DNA from: an uncultured Fibrobacterota bacterium
GTDB taxonomy: Bacteria; Fibrobacterota; Chitinivibrionia; Chitinivibrionales; CAIOZP01
Reading direction: 5' to 3'
Assembly: GCA_903862805.1 (NCBI GenBank)
Contig: CAIOZP010000323.1
Location: forward strand, 1 to 11,141
DNA length: 11,141 nucleotides
A program made the translations under genes and the position numbers. The notes under the pieces were generated by a model that had not been told where the DNA came from, made no database searches, and saw only the letters and a program-made list of their open reading frames with translations. This document shows positions 7,348-11,141 of this stretch, piece by piece; position 1 is the first letter of the stretch; each line of letters starts with the position of its first letter.

Positions 7348-8716
7348 GCGATTCACTCCCTTGCCACGCTACAAATTCTGCTGGTCGCAGGCGGAATCTG
7401 GCAATATTCCCCTCGTGCAAGCCTTTCAGCTCTGATTGCACCAGATTGACGAAACGCTGCTGTTCATTTTCCGGAAGGTGTTCTGCGGCCCAGGTTGTTA
7501 CTACATCCTGTGCCTGTCCAACACCATGGAGAACTACCTCACGGATTATCTCCGTCAGCAACGAGCGATATTTCATCCGGAATGGGTCCGGTTCGCCCAA
7601 TTCTTCCCGGGTACTCAGGTAGCGCTTGACAGACCGTTCATATCCCCAGACAAAGACGTCGCGCAGCAATTCAATGCGATTTAGCTCGTAAACTCCCAGT
7701 ATCCCTTCGACATAGGACTTTTTCGGCACATCGATAAAGGAGAGCGGACAGAGATTGTGTTTGATCAACGGGATATTGGCGGCAAGCCGTGCCACTCGCT
7801 TGTTGACGTCTTCAAACGGCTGCAGATAGGAGAGATGTGCCAACGCGAAAAACGACTGCTCGAATGGATCGCTGATGGCTTCCGCAATATCAAGCGCCCG
7901 CTGAAAGTACTCGTCCAGGAGTTGCGGAGTGGACAACGGCGAGTAAACCGACCCACCGATGCCGACGGCAATCTGGCGCAAGCGCCCACAGGCCTCCGGG
8001 TTGGGTAGCAGGTTGTCCGACAGGATGGCATGAAGATTAAGAATTGAATACCTGTTGAACCCGATATCGTCCGCGGATTCAACAAGAAACTCGATGGCCT
8101 GCTTGTGGTTCAGGATCATCTGGGTTTCCAGTGCATCCTTCCCCTCAGCTGCCTGGCCGAAGGAGATCAGGCGCTCCGTCTCCAGCAGGGAGTAGGTATT
8201 CCCTTCCAGGTAGCTGGATGCCCAGGAAAGGTCGATCAGCAGCCTGCCCATAACCTGGCGGGCCATGGTGCCTGCAGGTACGGATTCTTGGTGAGCACGG
8301 CCAATCTGGTGCAGATATTTGCGAGTGGCGTCGTCAAGATACGGCCCATTGTTCGGGTAGGACAGGAGAAAATCGCGACGATATCCTATCGGTTCTCGAC
8401 GCTGGATCGGCTGGCTGACATGCCTGCGGATCTCACGACCAGCCCCGGAAAGGGGTATGAGTGATTCTTCGAGTTCCTGATCTCCAGATGTTTCTGTCGT
8501 CAGCGGCCAGTACACACGCCCTTTGAAGGCACCGGTGGCGCGGATACGCTTGCTTGCAATGAGAATTGTCATTCGGCGCAGCAGAGCACGCCGGTTCATG
8601 GCGATACCTGATGCCGCAAGAGCTGTTTCCAGCTCCGAGATGCCGATTCCTTTATGACAGATGGCTATCTGCTGCTCTATTGCCTTAAGGTCTTGCTCCT
8701 CGATATGCTTCGGCAC
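7337..8716 (-). CDS. Fic-domain protein with N-terminal winged-helix-like region and altered catalytic motif
   Basis: The 459-residue protein begins with a helix-turn-helix-like region (about 5-70; ISELETALAASGIAMNRRAL then a basic wing KRIRATGAFKGRVYW). The Fic domain (about 120-360) has the class II inhibitory motif [ST]xxxE[GN] as SSYLEG at 167-172. Its active-site loop reads QPFEDVNKR at 299-307, where the family consensus is HxFx[D/E]GN[G/K]R. The catalytic His is thus Gln299 and the first Gly is Val304, while Phe301, Asp303, Asn305 and Arg307 remain. Fic enzymes usually transfer AMP to protein hydroxyls; without the His, ordinary AMPylation is doubtful. From memory, a Fic subfamily with a PFxDVNKR loop exists, so this may be a lineage trait rather than decay. 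It starts at GTG 8714-8716, 6 bases after AAAGGG. It is the first gene of the restriction operon and overlaps hsdR by 11 bases. It may regulate the operon or act as a linked toxin-like factor. Confidence 0.88.
   Translation of the reverse strand: MPKHIEEQDLKAIEQQIAICHKGIGISELETALAASGIAMNRRALLRRMTILIASKRIRATGAFKGRVYWPLTTETSGDQELEESLIPLSGAGREIRRHVSQPIQRREPIGYRRDFLLSYPNNGPYLDDATRKYLHQIGRAHQESVPAGTMARQVMGRLLIDLSWASSYLEGNTYSLLETERLISFGQAAEGKDALETQMILNHKQAIEFLVESADDIGFNRYSILNLHAILSDNLLPNPEACGRLRQIAVGIGGSVYSPLSTPQLLDEYFQRALDIAEAISDPFEQSFFALAHLSYLQPFEDVNKRVARLAANIPLIKHNLCPLSFIDVPKKSYVEGILGVYELNRIELLRDVFVWGYERSVKRYLSTREELGEPDPFRMKYRSLLTEIIREVVLHGVGQAQDVVTTWAAEHLPENEQQRFVNLVQSELKGLHEGNIARFRLRPAEFVAWQGSESHVR
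7356..7362 (-). promoter_or_regulatory. Ribosome binding site deciding the hsdR start
   Basis: AAGGGAG lies inside the last codons of the upstream fic gene, 8 bases before ATG 7345-7347. The GTG at 7354-7356 overlaps this site and so is the less likely start. Confidence 0.65.
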
Positions 8717-8748
8717 AGGACACCCTTTCCGTCTCGTAACGCAGTTTG

Positions 8749-8773
8749 TGACGACATAATAACCTAATCGTCA
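8749..8773. promoter_or_regulatory. Inverted repeat over the -10 box, candidate operator
   Basis: On the plus strand TGACGA (8749-8754) and TCGTCA (8768-8773) form a perfect 6-base inverted repeat with a 13-base AT-rich centre. That centre contains most of the -10 box of the predicted restriction operon promoter. The spacing suits a dimeric helix-turn-helix regulator. The obvious local candidate is the Fic protein with its winged-helix-like N-terminus. Six-base arms can arise by chance, so this is tentative. Confidence 0.4.
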
Positions 8774-8783
8774 TAAAAATCAA
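8756..8783 (-). promoter_or_regulatory. Sigma70-like promoter of the fic-hsdR-hsdMS operon
   Basis: Reading the minus strand, TTGATT (8778-8783) and TATTAT (8756-8761) are separated by 16 bases and lie about 40 bases upstream of the fic GTG start. Both boxes are close to the sigma70 consensus (TTGACA and TATAAT). It is the best promoter seen between the metallophosphoesterase and the left edge, and it could drive all seven leftward genes. Confidence 0.55.
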
Positions 8784-8857
8784 CATTTGAGACATTAAAA
8801 TCCGGGTGAAAGTTCAACTTGCATAAGCCTGATCCAGAATTGATGATGATTTTCTTT

Positions 8858-8992
8858 TCAAAGGATCCAGACGATCCGCCTGAAGGCTGGTCCATACTCG
8901 GCTACCAGCGTCATCATCGGTTTTTCCCAGACCCGATAGAATAACTTTTGCAGCTCAAAGCGGATGGTTTTGGTACCGATTCTGTCCCCCAT
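8858..8992 (-). pseudogene. 44-codon remnant of a DNA-binding-like protein start
   Basis: An ATG at 8990-8992, five bases after the metallophosphoesterase stop, opens 44 codons ending at TGA 8858-8860. The peptide includes FELQKLFYRVWEKP followed by MMTLVAEYG. From memory this matches an element of the type ELYxxVWxxPMxxLAKEYG. In intact proteins that element continues with SDVALxKICRKLxIP and PPRGYW. Here the similarity stops after EYG and the frame ends 10 residues later; the other two minus-strand frames did not restore the missing half by eye. This suggests a gene truncated by deletion or recombination near 8890, between the right-hand genes and the restriction island. It could instead be a genuine small peptide translated with the phosphoesterase, but no strong ribosome binding site supports that. 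Confidence 0.45.
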
Positions 8993-8997
8993 CAACT

Positions 8998-9789
8998 CTA
9001 TATTTCAATAATCAGCTGTTTGTTGTACTGAGGGTTGACCTCCACATCCTTGTAACCATATGGGTTTACAATCACCCGGGTCCTGCCGAGAGTGTAGTCG
9101 AACGAATTGTGGGTATGGCCGTGCACCCAGAGGTCCGGGCCGTGGTCGATGATCTCGTTGGACAGATCAGTCATGAAGGCACAGTTGAGACTGTCTCCCC
9201 GGAACCGCTCATGTGTTGACAAGGGAGAGACACCATGGTGTGTCACCACGACGGTCTTTCCGTCGCCGGCAGTTGCCAATGTTTCGAAGATATAGCGTTT
9301 GGATTCCTGAAAGAGATCGACCGTCTCCTCTGGCATGAGCCGCATCCCGTCAGCCTTTCTGATCACAACAAAGTCGTTCATATTCTTGCGGGCATACTGC
9401 ATCTTGAAGAAATCCTTATTCAGGAAATCCGTCCATAGGGTCGCCCCGACAAACAGGACACCGTTGAGTACAACCAATTCATTTTCGAGAAAATGGACAT
9501 TCTTGGGCAGGGATAGCGTGGTCTTCAGTTCGTGGATGCGTCCGAAGAAATCGTTGTGGTAGAAAAAGTGGTTTCCCTCAACATAGATGACGGCCAGGAA
9601 ACGCTTGGCCAGGAGACTGACAACCTTGAGCCAGGTCTCTTGGCGGTGAGCCAGGCCGATGTCGCCGGCAACCAGGGCAATCGTTTCATTATCAGTCGGC
9701 AGCGGAGGGATCACTATCTCCAGAATGCGCGGGATTTTGTTGGGCTGCCAGAATTCAGCATGAATATCAGAAAAGGGACGGACAAGCAT
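8998..9789 (-). CDS. Calcineurin-like metallophosphoesterase
   Basis: This 263-residue protein has the complete metal-binding set of the calcineurin-like phosphoesterase fold: SDIH at the N-terminus (Asp8, His10), GDIG (Asp43), GNH (Asn73, His74), VTHHG (His184) and GHTH (224-227). Such enzymes use two metal ions to hydrolyse phosphomonoesters or diesters; the substrate cannot be read from sequence. It has no signal peptide or membrane segment, so it is probably cytosolic. A GTG at 9802-9804 would add five residues, but GGAGAG at 9794-9799 is correctly spaced for the ATG at 9787-9789, which starts MLVRPFSDIH and puts the first motif near the N-terminus as usual. It is followed after five bases by a small gene remnant, and its upstream region holds a possible promoter and the repeat patch. 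It is separated from the restriction operon by that operon's promoter, so a shared role is not shown. Nucleic acid or nucleotide hydrolysis is possible. Confidence 0.92.
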   Translation of the reverse strand: MLVRPFSDIHAEFWQPNKIPRILEIVIPPLPTDNETIALVAGDIGLAHRQETWLKVVSLLAKRFLAVIYVEGNHFFYHNDFFGRIHELKTTLSLPKNVHFLENELVVLNGVLFVGATLWTDFLNKDFFKMQYARKNMNDFVVIRKADGMRLMPEETVDLFQESKRYIFETLATAGDGKTVVVTHHGVSPLSTHERFRGDSLNCAFMTDLSNEIIDHGPDLWVHGHTHNSFDYTLGRTRVIVNPYGYKDVEVNPQYNKQLIIEI

Positions 9790-9793
9790 TGTT

Positions 9794-9799
9794 CTCTCC
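9794..9799 (-). promoter_or_regulatory. Ribosome binding site deciding the metallophosphoesterase start
   Basis: GGAGAG precedes ATG 9787-9789 by 4 bases (6 from the end of the GGAG core) and lies within the codons that the upstream GTG 9802-9804 would use. This supports the ATG. Confidence 0.65.
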
Positions 9800-9865
9800 A
9801 ACACATAAAGCAGATTCAGTCAAAGTATCCAGTAATATACCTGAAAACGGTGTGTGATCTGGATA

Positions 9866-9892
9866 ATTATTGCCATGGAGCATGTCAGTCAA
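9866..9892 (-). promoter_or_regulatory. Possible promoter of the metallophosphoesterase gene
   Basis: On the minus strand TTGACT (9887-9892) is followed after 15 bases by AATAAT (9866-9871), about 75 bases upstream of the ATG. The -35 box is strong, but the spacer is two bases short of ideal, and TAATTA with a 17-base spacer is a weaker alternative. It lies just downstream of the hairpin and repeat region, which would fit independent transcription. Confidence 0.35.
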
Positions 9893-9897
9893 CTAGG

Positions 9898-9945
9898 CAA
9901 TGCCGCATTAAAGATACCATATTTGTACCCAAAAATGCGGCATTG
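9898..9945. repeat. Inverted repeat, 12-base arms
   Basis: CAATGCCGCATT (9898-9909) and AATGCGGCATTG (9934-9945) are perfect inverted copies separated by 24 bases, so RNA from either strand can form a stem-loop. No run of T follows on either strand, so it is not a standard intrinsic terminator. It lies between the small membrane protein and the metallophosphoesterase and may slow or end readthrough, or be the end of a small repeated element. Confidence 0.7.
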
Positions 9946-9984
9946 ACGGAAGGTGGCAAAAAGCTCCCCATTTTTGGTGCCAAA

Positions 9985-10036
9985 TTGGTATCCAAAACAG
10001 CCACCATACTGTTATCCCATTTGGTATCCCAAACAG
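9985..10036. repeat. Near-identical 16-base direct repeat, 36-base period
   Basis: TTGGTATCCAAAACAG (9985-10000) and TTGGTATCCCAAACAG (10021-10036) differ at one base and are exactly 36 bases apart. Related words occur nearby (TTTGGTGCCAAA near 9974, TTATCCCATTTGG near 10012), so the patch looks like a degenerate short tandem array. It is non-coding as far as I can tell; the frames crossing it encode only low-complexity peptide. Confidence 0.65.
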
Positions 10037-10056
10037 GTGCCCTTTTGGGATACCAA
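10021..10056. repeat. Strong hairpin, perfect 13-base stem with 10-base loop
   Basis: TTGGTATCCCAAA (10021-10033) and TTTGGGATACCAA (10044-10056) are perfect inverted copies around a 10-base loop. The hairpin starts 8 bases after the stop codon of the 113-residue membrane protein gene, where a transcript-end structure is expected. No T-run follows on the minus strand, so it would be an atypical terminator or an RNA-stabilising hairpin. One arm is also a member of the direct repeat. Confidence 0.75.
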
Positions 10057-10064
10057 TAATTCTT

Positions 10065-10406
10065 CTACCACCAGTAGTACCAGCGCCAGTACCACCATGG
10101 TACATAGCAGGGGCGATAATCCGTGCTGGAGAATGCGTACTTTATCAACGTCCAGAACGGTTTCCCCTTCACGTAGCCATGATAGAGCCGCACCTGCACC
10201 CGGTCCATCAGAATGTACGGCAACGAGATGCAGGCGATACCGATGGCCCAGTACCAGAATGTCCCGAGGAAACAGAGTCCGACCAGCAGGCCGGCAACCG
10301 CACTGGTGAGCAGGGTAACGAATATGGCAACCAGCACAGCCGGGAATTTTGCCCGTTTCGGCTGCGTTTCTCTGAGCCATTTTTGAGCGTCATAGTATTT
10401 GATCAT
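10065..10406 (-). CDS. Small two-helix membrane protein with aromatic C-terminal tail
   Basis: The 113-residue protein has a basic N-terminus (MIKYYDAQKWLRETQPKRAK) and two hydrophobic stretches, about 21-42 (FPAVLVAIFVTLLTSAVAG) and 45-67 (LCFLGTFWYWAIGIACIS), joined by a very short turn. It should be a hairpin in the inner membrane with both ends in the cytoplasm by the positive-inside rule. The last 12 residues, PWWYWRWYYWW preceded by Val, are almost all Trp and Tyr. GGAGG lies 7 bases before the ATG, a very strong ribosome binding site. The gene follows the putative nuclease-fold gene by 29 bases, probably in one transcript, and a 13-base-stem hairpin follows its stop. I do not recognise the family and give no function. 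The unusual tail could be genuine or a result of a changed stop codon next to the repeat patch. Confidence 0.8.
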   Translation of the reverse strand: MIKYYDAQKWLRETQPKRAKFPAVLVAIFVTLLTSAVAGLLVGLCFLGTFWYWAIGIACISLPYILMDRVQVRLYHGYVKGKPFWTLIKYAFSSTDYRPCYVPWWYWRWYYWW

Positions 10407-10435
10407 CGGAAAACCTCCCTGTGCAGATCAGTCTG

Positions 10436-11092
10436 TCATATCCGCACGTGTGCCGGTTTGCACAGGCAACCGAGCCTCGTCCCCTTGTTCAGAAAACCGA
10501 AAATCCTTGCCCGTAGTAGCTTCAATTCTTCGGAGGTGATTTTGACGTCATTGGCGACATGCCAGTCCGGGATCATCTGCAGCTCCAGGATAACGAGGCC
10601 GGCTCTTGCCAGTGCCTTTTTCTTGCGGGGGCCGGTCTTATGCGTGTCGGTTACCTCGATACCAATGACACCAGCTGTTTCGTAATAGAGATCTGAATCA
10701 GGAGACAAAACCAGCTTACAATCCACAGTGTAGTTGAGTCCTGAGTGATCATCATGAACGGCCCACTCATCGGAAGTTTCTTCAATCTTGAGCATGAACT
10801 CTTTCCCGAACAGTCTGATCCGCCATGTCCATAACTTGCACACGTATTCCTGGACAAGTTCGTGGGCGATCCCCTTGGAGCCATTACCATGACCGTCCCC
10901 GGAGCCGCCGAGATAGGCAAAGCTGGAAGACTTTGCTCCGCGGTCAACCGGCACCATGGGTCTCAGCTTGATGAGATCGTAGAAATGTTTCCCTTCCCAC
11001 TCCTCCGGAAACTGACGTCGGAGATGCAGGGCTTCGTGTACGGTAATGATTGGGCTGGAAAAATCTGCTTTCTGGTACGCTAACAGTTTCAT
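10436..11092 (-). CDS. Hypothetical protein, possible CoiA-like PD-(D/E)XK nuclease fold
   Basis: This 218-residue protein has a Gly/Ser-rich segment at about 56-74 (YLGGSGDGHGNGS), a helix IAHELVQEYVCKLW (75-88), a strand YTVDCKLVL (121-129) and the block GVIGIEVTDTHKTGPRKKKA (141-160), followed by LARAGLVILEL. The order His/Glu helix, Asp124, Glu146, then a basic helix and a final strand resembles competence CoiA-like and related restriction-endonuclease-fold proteins. The usual ExK is EVT here, so activity is uncertain. Cysteines near the C-terminus (CLCKPAH) could bind metal, but no full zinc motif is present. GAGGGGA lies 5 bases before the ATG, and the start overlaps the stop of the preceding gene (ATGA), so translation is coupled. 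No signal peptide or membrane segment is visible. The gene itself is well supported; the nuclease reading is a weak inference. Confidence 0.8.
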   Translation of the reverse strand: MKLLAYQKADFSSPIITVHEALHLRRQFPEEWEGKHFYDLIKLRPMVPVDRGAKSSSFAYLGGSGDGHGNGSKGIAHELVQEYVCKLWTWRIRLFGKEFMLKIEETSDEWAVHDDHSGLNYTVDCKLVLSPDSDLYYETAGVIGIEVTDTHKTGPRKKKALARAGLVILELQMIPDWHVANDVKITSEELKLLRARIFGFLNKGTRLGCLCKPAHVRI

Positions 11093-11141
11093 ATATTCCC
11101 CTCGATGTTATAGTCCGGCGTCAGCAGGTTGATGGCCTTGC
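11089..11141 (-). CDS. C-terminal end of an upstream gene, cut by window edge
   Basis: The minus strand from the right edge reads in one frame to a TGA at 11089-11091, ending KAINLLTPDYNIEGNI. The stop overlaps the ATG of the next gene in the classic ATGA arrangement, which is the main reason to accept so short a tail. Too little is visible to name the protein. Confidence 0.55.
   Translation of the reverse strand, partial: KAINLLTPDYNIEGNI

Noticed and set aside
8829..8920. GATGATGA / TCATCATC inverted words
   Set aside because: The arms are low-complexity triplet runs about 70 bases apart, so a functional hairpin is unlikely.
9898..10056. CRISPR array
   Set aside because: Only two copies of a 16-base repeat with degenerate variants, no uniform spacers of typical length, and no cas genes in the window.
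10021..10056. Canonical rho-independent terminator
   Set aside because: The stem is strong, but neither strand has the run of T residues required after it.
9532..10059. Plus-strand open frame of 175 codons
   Set aside because: It lies mostly antisense to the metallophosphoesterase, which has all its catalytic motifs, and then runs through the repeat patch. The peptide shows no domain, so it is a chance frame.
9908..10105. Minus-strand frame with repeated Gly-Ile-Pro peptide words
   Set aside because: The peptide repetition is just the DNA repeat patch read in one frame; it overlaps the end of the membrane protein gene and has no credible ribosome binding site.
10179..10685. Plus-strand open frame of 168 codons
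   Set aside because: It is antisense to the small membrane protein and the putative nuclease-fold gene, both with strong ribosome binding sites. Its product has no recognisable motif.

Overview
The window is a densely packed stretch of bacterial DNA in which every supported gene lies on the minus strand, so genes are read from right to left. Proteobacterial-type Shine-Dalgarno sites, short overlaps and several GTG starts suggest a Gram-negative bacterium. Base composition looks close to 50% GC over most of the window and clearly more AT-rich in the leftmost ~800 bases. A deltaproteobacterial (Geobacter/Desulfuromonas-like) or gammaproteobacterial host is possible, but nothing here fixes the taxon.

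Right end (about 8858-11141): the tail of an unidentified gene is coupled by an ATGA overlap to a 218-residue protein with a possible CoiA-like nuclease fold. A 113-residue two-helix membrane protein with a very aromatic tail follows. Next is a roughly 160-base non-coding patch of hairpins and direct repeats (9898-10056), then a calcineurin-like metallophosphoesterase (8998-9789). Five bases after its stop is a 44-codon remnant resembling the beginning of a larger DNA-binding-like protein, cut off inside its conserved motif. This looks like a recombination scar at the edge of the defence island.

Centre and left (1-8783): a sigma70-like promoter with an inverted repeat across its -10 box precedes an apparent operon: Fic-domain protein, HsdR, fused HsdM-HsdS, DUF6602-like putative nuclease, TIR-like protein (PF10137 type), membrane/coiled-coil protein, and a small protein cut by the left edge. 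The genes overlap or are 2-47 bases apart, with no visible terminator between them. The core is a type I restriction-modification system of the EcoEI/EcoAI general type, unusual because the methyltransferase and a complete two-domain specificity subunit are one polypeptide. It is led by a Fic protein whose catalytic histidine is glutamine although its inhibitory motif is intact, and trailed by a putative nuclease and a probable NAD-cleaving TIR protein.

My reading, which is inference, is a layered anti-phage operon: restriction as the first line, with the nuclease, TIR and membrane genes as possible backup or abortive-infection effectors. Start codons of three genes were moved inward from the longest open frame on the basis of ribosome binding sites and family fit (HsdMS to GTG 4795, HsdR to ATG 7347, metallophosphoesterase to ATG 9789).
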